Source of the DNA: Trebouxia sp. TZW2008
Lineage: Eukaryota; Chlorophyta; Trebouxiophyceae; Trebouxiales; Trebouxiaceae
Length of the DNA stretch: 64,000 nucleotides
Reading direction: 5' to 3'
Assembly (NCBI GenBank): GCA_002118135.1
Contig: BDIU01000046.1
Coordinates: 68,577-132,576, forward strand
A program made the position numbers and the translations under genes. The notes under the pieces were generated by a model. That model saw only the letters and a list, made by a program, of their open reading frames with translations. It did no database searches and was not told the origin of the DNA. The stretch's first letter is position 1. The number at the start of each line of letters is the position of its first letter. Shown here in pieces: positions 47,501 through 59,284 of this stretch.

Positions 47501-48378
47501 CCAAGTCCCAAACTGGGCTTTTACTGAAGCACAGCAATCCCTAGCAACCAACAAACTGATCAGCTTTTGGACAGCTGGATATGTGTAGCATACGTGGGCA
47601 ATCTGGCTTCTGAAGCCAACACTTGGCCAAGACAGTGGAAGGCTGAATGCAAGTTGCTCGCTATCATGTAGGGTACAGGAGTGGTCTGGCTTATGAAGCC
47701 AATCATGAGAATGATAGTCTGATGCTGAGTGCAGGTTGCTGGCTACCATGTAGCATATGTGGGTAACCTGGCTTTTGATGCTAGTGACACAGAGGTGCAG
47801 CAGCTGTTCCCGGACTGCAATGTCACCAAAGTCCGCCTTCACACCGACAAGGTCACTGGCAAGTCCCGAGGCTTCGCCCATGTGCATTTTCTGGATGAAG
47901 CCGGCCTGGACAAGTGAGTTTTATAAATCGTTGTTTGTAGTGTGTCATTTTTTGTAAAGTGTCATTTTGTTAGAGTGGCTTCCTTGCTGCATCATGTAAA
48001 CACGCCTGTATATGGTGCACAGCTCGACAATGGTCACTTGTGCTCTTGCAAGCAGATCACATGAAGATCATGGAGACATGTGTCAACCTGAGTGTATGTT
48101 TGATGAAGTCCACGCTTGATCTTGCCCATTACATCAGTACCCACATGGCTGTAAAGACTGGTACTTTTCCTGACCTCTAACCGGACAGACACATGTTGCT
48201 GCTGAGGTGGCTCGCTTTCTGAGGACGTGACAATGACTGCTTTGCATGCCTGCGTACACCAATTGCACTGTTTCAACAATTTACAACTTGTAATTTATGC
48301 AGGGCACTACAATGCAATGGAGCCAGCTTGCATGGACGAAGTGTAAAGGTGTCCTATGCACAACCCAAGAAGAAATGA
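44556..48378 (+). CDS. two-RRM nucleolin/PHIP1-like RNA-binding protein
   Basis: Eight exons, 44556-44576, 44812-44860, 44936-45113, 45486-46035, 46741-46854, 47145-47321, 47735-47913 and 48303-48378, close in phase to 447 aa. Layout: a short N-terminus; a very basic PKKKKRKVKEDP (about 85-96), a strong monopartite nuclear-localisation signal; a Gln/Ala/Pro-rich linker (about 110-245); RRM1 (about 254-332: RRVFIGGMPF, then KGIAFITF); a second Lys/Ala/Pro linker; and RRM2 (about 366-445: AYVGNLAF as RNP2, SRGFAHVHF as RNP1), ending YAQPKKK. The RRM pair most resembles plant PHIP1 and nucleolin-like proteins, which act in ribosome biogenesis or RNA trafficking. The exact role is not decided. 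Decoy exon-edge copies occur in introns 4 and 6. Confidence 0.9.
46123..46190 (+). repeat. decoy copy of the RRM-gene exon 4 3' edge
   Basis: The last about 55 bp of exon 4 plus donor (HVPxRVFIGGMPxSYE, GAGGTCAGTA) are repeated about 140 bp downstream of the true end at 46035. Confidence 0.9.
47570..47700 (+). repeat. two decoy copies of the RRM-gene exon 7 5' edge
   Basis: Degraded versions of the acceptor and exon start (CATGTAGCATATGTGGG, then AACCTGGCTTTTGA) occur at about 47575-47615 and 47650-47700. The true exon starts at 47735. Confidence 0.8.
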
Positions 48379-48871
48379 GAAGGTACCAGATATCTGCCCC
48401 AAACACGCCTTTTTCAGATAAAGCAGTTTGTAACCAGCCAAAGTCCTGTGGACATTATGCACGTGCTCAAAGCAGTACTAGTGTAACAGTCTCCACTTAG
48501 AAGTGTGTTGCATAGATCATGATCAACTTTTCTCCTGCTGAAAAGCCTCAGCAAATGCATGGCTTGCAAGCCTGATGATCGGCCAGGTCCCCCCCCTTTA
48601 CAGAGCCAAAATCCCCCTTGACATGGCAAAAGTCTCCTGTCTGTCCAGGAGGAGCTCAGAATCTAGAAGCTATCCAACGCGGCATCCCATCTGTTTTGAA
48701 ATTCGAAAGGATTACTACATTATGCCTTAGTCACCTTGAAGTGCAAGAAGCCGCTGGAGCTGACAGACGGGCGTCACGGTCGCGCTTAAAGCCTTGCCAC
48801 TGAACCTGCCCATGAGTCGGTAGCATTTACTTCGTCAGCGACGACTGCTGCGCGCAATTATAGCCATTGCG
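48379..48871. other. intergenic region between two plus-strand genes
   Basis: About 490 bp with the 3' UTR of the RRM gene and the promoter of the S28 peptidase. No specific motif was found. Confidence 0.4.
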
Positions 48872-51800
48872 ATGACGAGTGGCAAGGGCGCGAGCCTGCT
48901 AGCAACATCCCTGCTCAGTGTTGTGCTTCTGAGTCATAGTACAGACGCCCTTCGACGCTTCACTGCGACGGAGACCAAGGCTGCACGTGCATTGCATGCA
49001 AAGGCTGGGTCCGCATCAGCCAACAACACTGCCTATGGCGAACCTATCGTAGAGCTCCGCCTGAAGCCCACCGCTATCAACCACTTCAGCGCGGTAAGTT
49101 CTGCGCTCAAACACTACCTGCAGCATCTGTAGTTCGCCTGCCACCTTGACGCGACGCTTGATGCAGGCGCAATACTCTCGCAATACCAGCTCTCTCTTTA
49201 ACATGCGATACGTTCTGGTGTGGCCGACTGCACAGCCTACGTCGAACTCTCCAATATATCTCTTTTGCGGGCAGGAGTCAGACCTAATGTGAGTATGGTG
49301 CTACATCTGAACAGCACTGCCGCCTCTGACCAGCACTCAGCGTTTGGAACACATGCTGCCTGGTGCATACCTGATGGTGTTGTATTGTTGGCAGAACGGG
49401 AAGTGGTGTAGGAACAGGATTTTACTCTGACTTGGCCAACTCCACTGGAGCCATTCAAGTATGGCCTGAGCACCGTTACTATTCCAGCGACCCACGCTAT
49501 GTCCCAACCAGTGGCTTGACCTATCTCACAATTGAGCAAGCTTTGGTGGACCACATTGAGCTCGTTCTATACGTTCAGAACGCACTCAACATGACCAGGA
49601 ACCCAGTCATTGCCTTGGGATCAAGCTACAGTAAGCCCAGTCTTGCTCTTGCTTTCAGCTGCACTTGTTGCCTGCTGATCTGCAAGGGCAAGTCCCACGG
49701 GGTCAAGCCCCGTCGTGTGATACACCATTGATACTTGTTATGCTCGTGTTGATCTGCACACCTGCGAAGATGCATGCACACTGCAGACATGCCATCAATT
49801 GACTCTGCTTGCTGAATGCAATACACTGCTGCCACGGTACAGCACAGCACAGGACAGCATAGCGCGTCGCAGTGCAGTGCAGTGCAGTGTAGTGTAGTGT
49901 CGTGTAGTGTAGTGGGTGTAGCAATGCTGAGATTGTATGACCAAAGTGTAGTCATTGCTCAAGGTGGTGTGCTTTGCTGATGCAGGTGGACAGCTGGCGC
50001 AGTACTTGCGCATGCGCTACCCAGACGTCATTGCTGGAGCAATCTCATCATCAGCAACTTCACTCGGCTGTCCTGGACTTGGCTTGGTAAGCTGATTTGC
50101 CAACTTGCCACTACAATTCTTTCCGTGAAACAACTGCAGTTATGACGTTGAAATGCTGCCACATCATGGCTTATTGTGTGCCGTGCTGTCTTGCAATTGC
50201 CACAGTGCAATAAAACTGTCTCAAGCAAACCAGTTGGCAGATCAGTAACTGCATGCAAGCCACATCATTGCTCCACATTGTATGACTTTTACAACACCGA
50301 TACGCTCCTGCGCTTCATGCAAAATCCACTTGTTTTCGGCAGGAACCAGATCATGACCCAACACATTTGGCAAAGTAAATGCAAGCTCAGCTTTACATAC
50401 AAAACCCACATGCCCTTGCTTCTGCAGGCCCCAAGTCATGACCCAGCGCATTTGGCAAAGTACAATCAAGCTGAGCTTTAAATGCAAAATCCACCTGCCT
50501 TTGCTGCTGCAGGACCCCAGCTATGGCCCCTATGCATTTGACAAAGTAATAACAAGATCTTGATGCAAAATCCACCCGCTCTTGCTTCTGCAGAACCCAA
50601 ATCATGACCCAAGGCATGTGTCAAAGTATATACAACACCTAGCACATATGCTGTAATGTGTCATTACTATTTTTTATCATCACCACCATGATTGTTGTGA
50701 TTATTATTATTATTGTTATCATCAACATTATTAGTATTATCATTAACAACAATATGAGCATTTCATGCAAACCCACCTGCCTATGCTGATGCAGGACCCC
50801 AGCTACGACCCCTATGCATTTGGCAAAGTAGCAACCAGATCAGCTTCCACTGAAGGTGGTTCAGCAGCGGCCTGTGCAGGGAACGTCAGGAAGTTCTTCC
50901 AAACAATCATGTCTGATAATCACACCACATCCGGATATCAGCAGATCAACAATGCCATGAGCCTGTGCTCAGACTCCCAAATGGGATCAGCATCAGATGT
51001 GCTAGCTCTGGCAAACTATGTTCTCTTCCAGTGGGTTAGTGCGGTGAGTCCTCTTCATCCACATTGGTTGCCATCCGTCACACGCTTTCTAGGTTTTGCA
51101 ATCCAGCTTGGAAACAATGTACTGCCTCCACTGGTGTCAATGGCAGTTGGTGCAGGTGCAATGAGTTGTGTGTCAGCAGGCGCTCTTGCCACACTCAGGC
51201 TCTCAAGTTTGTGTCAATCCAGCTTGGAAGCAATGAACTGCCTCCTCTGGTGTCAGTGGCAGTTGGTGCAGGTGCAATTAGTTGTGCGTCAGCAGGCGCT
51301 CTTGCCACACTCAGGCTCTCAAGTTTGTGTCAATCCCTGCAACCCTCATCCTCCTTTCTGCTGAGGTTCTATGACCAAGCAAGGCGCATACAGCATCTTC
51401 AGCTTGAGCCACACTGTCCTCTAGCAAGTTTTTGCGATCCAGCAAGGCGCACATACATGCAATGCATTGCTGCCTTTTGTCTGTCGCCCTTTTGTGTCCA
51501 TGCAATTTGTCGTATATCAGCATACATTCTCGCCACACCCAGGCTGTCATGTTTCCCAGCTTCTTGCTTTGCAGTTGATGCATCTGAAAAGCAGATGCTG
51601 GCCATCAGCAAGCCTCTTCCAACTTCTCATTATGTCTTGGACTAGCCAATTTCAACTCTAGTGCCATGTAGCATAATGACTTTGGCCCAGCACCTACAAA
51701 CCTAAAAACTATTGCTGGACTGCCCTTTAGCTGTCGTTGTTGCAAGCTCAGCAGTATTGAAGTAGGTAATGGCTTGACCTCATGCTTCCATTCTAAATTT

Positions 51801-54800
51801 CGAGGATCCTTGCTATTGCAGATTGCATGTGATGACCTCAATCATGGCAGCTATTGAAGCCATTGCAGCTCATTTTTGCCGGCTGTCACCTACTGAGAGC
51901 TGCTGTTCAATTGCCACATGCATTGCTGTTTGCTCAAGCTCTTGCAATAGGACAATGTTTTGAATTTGCGAAGTGGGCATCATCAGCAGTTGTGCTGCAT
52001 CTGCCTTGGCATTTAGGGTCTGAGCTGTGCCACAGTGACAGATCTCAGCTTTTGTGTTGCCCTGTGATGTCATCATCACCATTGACACGCCTACTCTTGA
52101 GGCTTCATCACCCAGCTAGGTGCATACAGAAGCAATGAGCGGCCTTCAAGTTCCTGTTTTCAGGACCCATTGTGCCGTGCTGCAGTCACAGTACAATTCA
52201 CCAGTAGCAGGTCGCAGCATTCATGTCCCCTTTTGCTGTACTGCAGCAGATCCCAGTATTGATGTTCCCCTTGTGCTGTGCTGCCGTTACAGTACAACTC
52301 ACCAGTAGCCAATCTGGACACAGACAGTGTGCCAGCTGTTGTGTATGAGGGGCTTGCCAGTACCTCAGCAATGCAAAAATCTCAGGCACCAAGTTGTCGA
52401 GCAATACTGCAATCTTGACGCCTTGTACTGTGTTGCAGTCACAATTCAACTCACCGGTAGCCGATCTGGGCACAGCCGGCGTGCCAGGCTATCGTGTGCG
52501 GGTGGCTTGCCAGTACCTCAGCGACGCAAGTCTCTCAGGCTCCACCCTGTTGAGCAACATGGTGTCAGCACTGAACGTGTTCAACGCAAATGCATCCACT
52601 ACTGGCGGCTGTCTGGACATCACCGAGAGCCCAACAGAGCCTGAATCTGAGCCGCCAGGCACCTCGTCTTCTCCGTCGGCTTCCAGCAGTTATGGCGTCA
52701 ACACAGCTGCTCCTGAAGCTGCTCCCACACATGAGGAAGCTCAACAGACAGAAAAGGCCACACCTCAAGAGGCTGAGCCTGAGTTGTCTGCCGATGACAT
52801 CTTTGGCTACCAGGTGAGAAGCGCCTACATGCACATGCTGTATAGCATTGTTGAGATGTTGTTCATAGGAGGTACATTATGCGCAACCCAGCCATTGACA
52901 TTACACATTGTTTTAGGGCATGGGCACAGCAGGCTTGGCTGTCACCTGCATTAAATTAGTACTGACTGACATTGTCTGCATGACCCCTTGCTGGCTCCCC
53001 ATGACAGTAAATGTATATTGAATTTAAATGAGCCCTTACACATGGTGGATAGCATTGTCGAGCCCACTAACATGGTGTATAGCATTGCTGAGACCAGCTT
53101 TGGTAGATGCCTGAATTGCAGTGAAGCGCAGTGCTCAAAACGCATTATATGTGCTAAATGTGTTGGTGTCGCTGCATATGTGCGTGTTTACATCAATATG
53201 TGGCGACGCTTTGTTGCACTGCCTGATTGCCAATGATGCAAAGCTGCTGCTTGTCACAGTTCCCTTAGTCAGATGCTACGGTGCTGATCATTATGCTGAT
53301 GTATGCGTTAGCCATTCCATAGGGCATACTTGTGATACTCGCTTGCTGACATGCAGGTCTGTAACCAGGATCAGACACCAACCTCATATGATGGAGGTAT
53401 GTCAACCGTTCAGCGTGACAGATGCAGTCCCATGATTTTTCTTCATGTTCAAGCCATATTTGCCCTTTGTCATCATCAACATTGCATGTGGCGAAAGAGC
53501 TCCTGCTGATGCAATTGGATCTCATGAGTTTTGCATCATGCATGCAATGGCTTTAGCACATATAAACTCCAATCTGATGTGCATGATTGCATATATGCCT
53601 GTATGTTGTGTAACATCTTTGATTGAACAACACATCTGTGTGTTGCAGTGACAGACATGTTCTTCAGCAAGCCGTACGACCTTGACGGAAATGACAAAAC
53701 ATGTGTGCAAACATACGGCATACATGCACAATATGACTGGGCTGCTTACAAGTGAGTATCTTGCTCTGTCATAAGCTATGTGTCACACTTGCATTGGCTT
53801 GATGAACAGAACAACGGCATACATGCATCTGACAGCACCAGCATCCTGTAAAGCACTCAAGTGAATGCACACAATGATAGTGTCTGCACAATCAGTGAAC
53901 CATGCCTGCATGGTGCCTTGACTTCAGCTCCATGTGAGCCGCTGTGCATACAACAGTTGACCAAAGTCATGGTCTGAAGTTGTGTACGCTGCCAATGCAC
54001 ACAGTCTTCTGGCACTTACATGCAAAGTTTGTTCGCAAGAGATTGTGCTGTTTGCGCTATGTCTCACATTATGGCTTGTTCACGGCCTTTTCATGCATTT
54101 GACAAAGTCATGGTACATGTCATTGGCATGTCATGCAGGAGCGCCATTATCTGTAGGACCCCCTGTTGGGTCCCTCTGACATGAAGCACATTGATTTTTT
54201 GACTGAGAAAACTTATTTACTGTGCAGCTTTGGCCTGGCAGCATTGCGCCAGTCATCCAATATCTTCTTCACAAATGGCAACTACGATCCATTTATTGCT
54301 TGTGGAGCAACAGTCAACATCTCATCCACCATCATTGCTTCTGTATACGGTGCGCTCCTTGTCTGCTTGTCTCCTTTTCTGCTTGTCTGCTAGAGTCACA
54401 TTTCGAGTTGCTGTTCTCACCCTTGGTCGAATTCATCTGGCATCACTGCTTCTGTGTATGGTGGGGTCCTTGCCTGTTTGCCTGCTGCAGTCATATGTCT
54501 AGTTGCTGTGTTAATCCTACTTGGATTCGTCCAGCATCATTGCTTCTGTGTATGGTGCACTCCTCACCTGCTTGGCTGCTGCAGTCAGATTTCTAGTTGC
54601 TGTGTGCACCCAGTCGGATGCACCTAGCATATTTGCTTCTGTACATAGTGCGCTCCTTGTCTGCTTGTCACGTTTGAAGTTGCTGTGTTCATCCTAGTTG
54701 TATTCATGCATCATGGTGATTTGCCCTTTTAGTCATGTCATGCTATATATAGCACAGTTCTTGTCTGCTTGCATGCCGCAGGCAAAGTTGCTGTGTTTGT

Positions 54801-56097
54801 TTGAGATGTATGCACCTGGCATGTTTGCCCTGTCAGTCACATGCTTGCTGCAGTCACATGTGACAGCAGTTTGTAATGATAGCGCTGCACAGCTCAAGTT
54901 GTAGCAGTGCACAGACTTCACACATGCATCATCAAGTAGAATGGCTCTCCTGTGCTTCAACAGCAGCCTGCTTGGTCTCTTTTCATCACATAAGCATATG
55001 ACTGATGTTGACAGCCAAGCAACACAAACAAACCACCAACTCTTATCATGCCAGAACAGTTCTGTGTCATGGCTGCTCAATGTTTGGGTCGACAGAAGGG
55101 TTTTGATCCTTGTTCACTCGTGTCTTCTGAGGGACGCCATGCATGTGAGTTCGGGTGCAATCCTTTTTGTTTATGCAGAAAAAGGCCATGCGTGCGATGT
55201 AGATCACAATCCTTGTGATACTGCTTGCAGAGAGATAACATGCATATGATACTTGTTGCAATCCCTGTTATCTGTGCTTACAGAGGGATGCCATGCATGT
55301 GACTTTGGTAACCCCCACCCAGCTAACCCAGCAAGCATTGAAGCTTCACCGCAACAAGGGCAAGCATTCATTTTGCAGAGACTGAGTCTCAATCCCTGTT
55401 GTTTGTGCTCGCAGAGGGATGTCATGCATGTGACTTTGGAGACCCCGACCCAGCTGACACAGCAAGTGGTAAAGCTTCACGGCAACAAGGGCAAGCACCC
55501 AATTCGCAGAAGTCAAGTCTCAATCCTCGTTATCTGTGCTTGCAGAGGGTTGCCATGCATGTGACTTTGGTGACCCCGACCCAGCTGATACAGCCAGCGT
55601 CAAAGCTTCAAGGCAAAAAGGGCAAGCACCCATTTCGCAGAAGTCAAGTCTCAATCCTCGTTATCTGTGCTTGCAGAGGGTTGCCATGCATGTGACTTTG
55701 GTGACCCCGACCCAGCTGTTACAGCCAGCGTGAAAGCTTCAAGGCAACAAGGGCAAGCACCCATTTCGCAGAGGCTGAGTCTCAATCCTTGTTGTTTGTG
55801 CTCGCAGAGGGATGCCATGCGTGTGACTTTGGTGAGCCCGACCCAGCTGATACAGCCAGCGTCAAAGCTTCAAGGCAACAAGGGCAAGCACTCATTACGC
55901 AATGGGTGCAGCAATACAACACAGCGAAGACGACCATTCCGCTGTCAAATCCTGCCAACCTGTTTGGGCTGGCTTACAACCTGGGTGGTTACATATCACC
56001 TGTGGATGATACGCTACCTGGCAGCACAACTCAGAGGAATGCCAGCGTTTTGCAGCCCAGTGCTAAGTACAGCAATAGCATCAATGCAATGATTTGA
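48872..56097 (+). CDS. S28-family serine peptidase (Pro-X carboxypeptidase / dipeptidyl peptidase II type)
   Basis: Ten exons, 48872-49093, 49167-49288, 49395-49630, 49986-50086, 50795-51043, 52439-52813, 53357-53396, 53649-53751, 54228-54349 and 55808-56097, close in phase to 619 aa. A signal peptide (LLATSLLSVVLLSHSTDA, about 9-26) implies secretion or a vacuolar route. The triad is visible: Ser about 192 in GSSYSGQ, completed across the exon 3/4 junction; Asp about 503 in FTNGNYDPF; His about 527 in EGCHACDFG. Typical S28 blocks are RYVLVWPTA, EHRYYSSDP, and YLTIEQALVDHIE. S28 enzymes cleave after proline, or remove N-terminal dipeptides, in acidic compartments. Exon 6 carries a low-complexity Glu/Pro/Ser insert (about residues 375-430). 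Five introns contain arrays of exon-edge copies; the exon 10 array is the most regular. Confidence 0.92.
49855..49920. repeat. CAGTG / TAGTG short tandem repeat
   Basis: Runs of CAGTG grade into TAGTG units within S28 intron 3. Confidence 0.9.
50320..50635 (+). repeat. four decoy copies of the S28 exon 5 5' edge
   Basis: Units at about 50320-50375, 50400-50465, 50480-50550 and 50558-50635 each hold an ACC..C polypyrimidine part, GCAG, then CCC.A..(T/C)ATG.CCC...GCATTTG.CAAAGTA. They copy the start of true exon 5 (50795, DPSYDPYAFGKV). Confidence 0.9.
50690..50758. repeat. AT-rich TTA/ATC microsatellite
   Basis: Interrupted ATT/ATC trinucleotides in S28 intron 4. Confidence 0.85.
51090..51345 (+). 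repeat. about 125-bp tandem duplication in S28 intron 5
   Basis: Two highly similar units share ATCCAGCTTGGAA.CAATG, CAGTTGGTGCAGGTGCAAT and GCTCTTGCCACACTCAGGCT. No exon relation was recognised. Confidence 0.9.
52165..52410 (+). repeat. decoy copies of the S28 exon 6 5' edge
   Basis: A partial copy at about 52165-52215 and a long copy at about 52275-52410 match the acceptor and first about 125 bp of exon 6 (true start 52439, SQFNSPVADLGTAG). The long copy reaches the LSDASLSGS equivalent but has frame breaks. Confidence 0.88.
54350..54790 (+). repeat. tandem decoy copies of the S28 exon 9 3' edge and donor
   Basis: Units of about 100-125 bp begin with CAT.ATTGCTTCTGTATA.GGTG.CTCCT, the end of exon 9 (IIASVYG) plus its donor. 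They recur at about 54446, 54535, 54625 and, more decayed, 54735. Confidence 0.85.
55254..55915 (+). repeat. 131-bp tandem array of the catalytic-His exon 5' edge (five units)
   Basis: The acceptors (CAG before AGGG.TG) are at 55281, 55412, 55543, 55674 and 55805, a constant 131-bp spacing. Each unit encodes an in-frame EGCHACDFGxPxPAxxAS peptide. The last unit is the real exon 10. Weaker remnants precede the array at about 55105-55250. The four upstream units keep acceptor, phase and the His codon but lack a following donor. Confidence 0.95.
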
Positions 56098-56240
56098 AGG
56101 GGTAATCGGGTTCAAATTATCATCTATCAGTAATCAAGAGTGCCAATCTTTTGCAGCCCTGCGCTAGGTACAGCAACAGCTAGAACGCAATGGTATGAAA
56201 GGGCTAAGTGGTTCGAATTCTCATCTACAAGTGATCAAGA
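56038..56240 (+). repeat. about 105-bp duplication of the S28 3' coding end
   Basis: The segment from TTTTGCAGCCC through GGTACAGCAA and TCATCTA.AAGTGATCAAGA is present twice. The first copy contains the stop codon. Confidence 0.8.
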
Positions 56241-57266
56241 ATGGAAGTTCCGGCAGGGCATCTTTTTATGTATGGGGCATCTGGGAAATGCCTTGCAAAG
56301 CTGGCCGTGCCAGATGCAGGAGCATTTTGTAGCTTGCTTGGAATATGAACCTGGAAAGCCAGTGCTGCTGTGATTTGTGAATAGTTTGTGACAATGCAGC
56401 ATGCGCTACGCTGCAGCGGAAAGGGTTCTGACTTGTGCACATGGAATACAAGTCACTGCATGACATGACTAACTAATATAGTATACAGCTATAGTACTGA
56501 CGTATAATACTTTCAGGCAATCTGGTGATCTGGAGTTCTCCATCTCTCAGTGATGACAGATCTTTTCAAACGAAATTGGTGTGATCAATCAATGCAGAGT
56601 CAGAATGATGACACATAATGATAGTGTAAACATTAATATTTCTGTTCAACTTGTCTCGGCATGCATCACAACATCATAGCATGCACGCGGCTGTGTCAGA
56701 TGTATCATATTGACACAGGCAAGCTAAATTGCAAGTTACTGAGCAACAAGACCCCATGCCCAGTCTCTGAGAGGCACTCAATGTGCGCAGTTGCTGCCTC
56801 AAAGCAGCAATGCTTAGAAGGCAAGCCTGTCAGCCCTCATTGTCACTTTATTGCTGTAAATTGGGTGAAGGGGTGCATCGTAAAGCAGGTGAAGCTTTTG
56901 GCTTTGCTCTCTCTGCGCCAGGTGTGCAGAATGCAGCCAAAGCAAAGCTCGTATTCTGACCCAGTGATACGACATATGCCTCATGCAAGGCAAGACAGTT
57001 GCAACTTGCAAGAGTCTTTGGCTTATGCACTCTATGGGCTTGTTGAACATGCTGTATCTTCCCATACTTGTACTTGCCAATGTGCCATGCGTTCATGCAA
57101 TACCCCTCCTTGCACATTCAATTCTGTCCTTGATTGGCTGCTCACAACATGTAGGACTTCATCAATAAGCAAGTCTGAAATGCAAAATCGCCCATCGATC
57201 GAATCCGTGTGAATGGGCCATAAAAGCGTTGCAGCTGACGGCAGCTGTACTTGTAGCATGCAACCC
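56098..57266. other. convergent intergenic region
   Basis: About 1.2 kb between the S28 stop (+) and the METTL21-like stop (-). Apart from the duplicated 3' end noted separately, nothing is recognised. Frames at 56661-57212 lack motifs. Confidence 0.45.
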
Positions 57267-59284
57267 TCAAGCAATCTGCACTCTCCTCAGCTGAAAAAGT
57301 CCAACATTTGCAGGCTGGGCTTTTGCTCCATAGCTTGCTTCTGGTATCTTCTCACAGGCAAAGTACTTTGGCAATAGCTGCCAGAAGACGTCACTGGCCT
57401 CAGCAAAGCGCTTGTAAAACGCTAGCAGCACAGTGCTGGAGGGGCTTGATACAGCATGCATGCATTCAAGCAGAGACTGCATGGCTTCTGGAACATACAC
57501 CTGTACACAGCAAAGGCAGCAGTCAGTGCGTTATGACCTTGTGAAGCCTTCTGCAGTGCAACCAGGGGTGTCTGATTCATGCAGGCAAACACACATATAT
57601 GTAAGAATGATTGCAATGTCAAAACCGGTGTTACAGCTGCCTTGTCTTGGCTGACTAGAATTGATGCACAGCACAAATAATATTCTACATGCTTCAGCCA
57701 GCCAACAAGGCTGATTGCATGAGCCACAAATGGACAATGGCTGAGCAATCATCAGATCCTGGGAATCAAAGACACAAGGCAATAGCCTTTGAACATCCTG
57801 CTGCACAGAACTGAACAGTTGGGAACCTACAGAAGACTCAAGTGGGACTTACCACATCTGCAATAAGGATGACTTCAAAAGGCAGCTGCAATGCGGTGGC
57901 ATCATGGCCCCAATCCAGCTCTGCAACCAGCACTTCAGTTGCTGCTGTTGGCCTCGCTTGCGTACAATTGGCCTCTTGCCTAGTTGACACTGAGGGTGCG
58001 GCTGATGCTGACGTAGTGCCTGAGGGATGCCCACGTGTGTTCTGCTTGTTGCTTTGTAAGTCTGGATTTGCAATTGCAGGGAGAACTGCTGAAGCACTGG
58101 GTGATGCGGTGTCCAAGTGAGCCCCACTTGCGTTCTGCTCATTGCTTTGTGGGTTCAGGTTCATGCTGGCAAGGCTAGCTACATGCAAGTCATCTCCGCT
58201 TGCATGCCGTTGATTGCTCTGCGGGTCTGGGTTCACGCTGGCCAGGGAAGCTGATTCTGCACTGTCCAAATGGTTTTGACCTGCAGAGTGCTCATTGCTT
58301 TGTGTATCTGGTTTTGTGCTGGGAAGGCAAGCTGGTTCTGCACTGTCCAAGTCATCCTGATGTGTTTGGTGCTGGCTGCCTTGTACATCTGGGCTTACAT
58401 TGGCAAGGCAAGTTGCTTCTGCATCTGAATGTCTGTTTGATGAACGAGCGGATTGCAGCAGGGCGTTGGGCTGAGCCAGGCATTTTGGCACAAGTCTACA
58501 GTGAGCTGGCAAGTTTGCACTGATGTTGTCATGCAGAGCCTCCAGACACTCATCCACATCTGTGACTACAACCTGAAGGCAAGCGCACAGTATCAACGTC
58601 AGATTCAGCTGCATCCTGGCTGGTGTACATGCTGAGCCTCAGTCGATCTTATGCAGAAACTAGTGCAGTGTAATTTTCTTGTACACATAAGCCTTGCCAG
58701 ACCTTATACAGGTGCACATGCAGAATGTTTGTTGTACACTGGTATGCGGATCACGTGGGAGACTCCGGACGTTGGGCAGGTGCTGTGTAGCAAAGTGATG
58801 CATGCCCAACCTGAGAGAAGCAGCCAAGCTCAGCTGCTACAAGGCTGGGAAGACCAGTAGCTCCAGCGCCCAGCTCCAGACATCTCGCTCCCTGGAAGTG
58901 ATGCTTGGGAAACGCATTGCTGCTGCATTACCCATAAGCTGAATGTGTACAAGTCCTGACTGTGCTTGCAATGAAGCAGCACAGTGTGCATTCACCTCAA
59001 GTACTGGGCTAACAGTACACCTCCTTCCCAGACAGTGCCACCTGAGCATGGCATCAAGTGAGAGTGTGTGAGCGTGCAAAGTGCTGGCAGCAGTGCTAAG
59101 AAAGGCCTTACCTATTCCAATGCCCCAGCCTTCCTCCACTCTGACCTTCTGCCTACCGAATGTGAACGGCCGTGACCACATAGAATGGTCATCTTCCTGC
59201 ACTTGCAAGCATTAGCTCACAGTCTAGGCCTGGAAAGCGGCTGCACGGAGCTCAGAAGGGTACCTCGTCGCTGTTGTCGCTCAT
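57267..59284 (-). CDS. METTL21-like (family 16) protein lysine methyltransferase with a large low-complexity insert
   Basis: Six exons, 59284-59264, 59196-59112, 59041-58996, 58919-58811, 58572-57853 and 57500-57267, close in phase to 404 aa. Conserved elements: FTFGRQKVRVEEGWGIGIGG, then TVWEGGVLLAQYL; SAM motif I CLELGAGATGLPSL (64-77); motif II VVVTDVDECL (88-97) and NISANL; a family motif ELDWG then PFEVILIADV (about 299-327). These enzymes usually methylate lysines of translation factors or chaperones. The odd part is exon 5: about 190 residues (about 108-298) between motif II and ELDWG form imperfect repeats (DSAExASLxSxxPDxQSN-like). Typical family members have only about 10-20 residues there. 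The target is unknown. Confidence 0.88.
58075..58430 (-). repeat. in-frame imperfect repeats encoding about 26-residue units
   Basis: Four or five diverged units in exon 5 encode L(D/H)SAExAxLxSxxPDxQSNxxxAxxx-type peptides. The repeats stay in frame despite divergence. Confidence 0.75.

Noticed and set aside
55254..55915. Regular direct repeats suggesting a CRISPR-like array
   Set aside because: The whole 131-bp unit is repeated with no unique spacers, the units are exon copies, and the genome is eukaryotic.
56205..56230. tRNA T-arm-like GGTTCGAATTC
   Set aside because: It is part of the 105-bp duplicated 3' end of the S28 gene. No acceptor stem, D-arm or anticodon arm can be placed around it.
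57680..57730. Shared about 40-bp segment (CAGCCAACAAGGCTGATTG) also at 62080-62105
   Set aside because: A short dispersed similarity between two introns; too short to call an element or assign a function.
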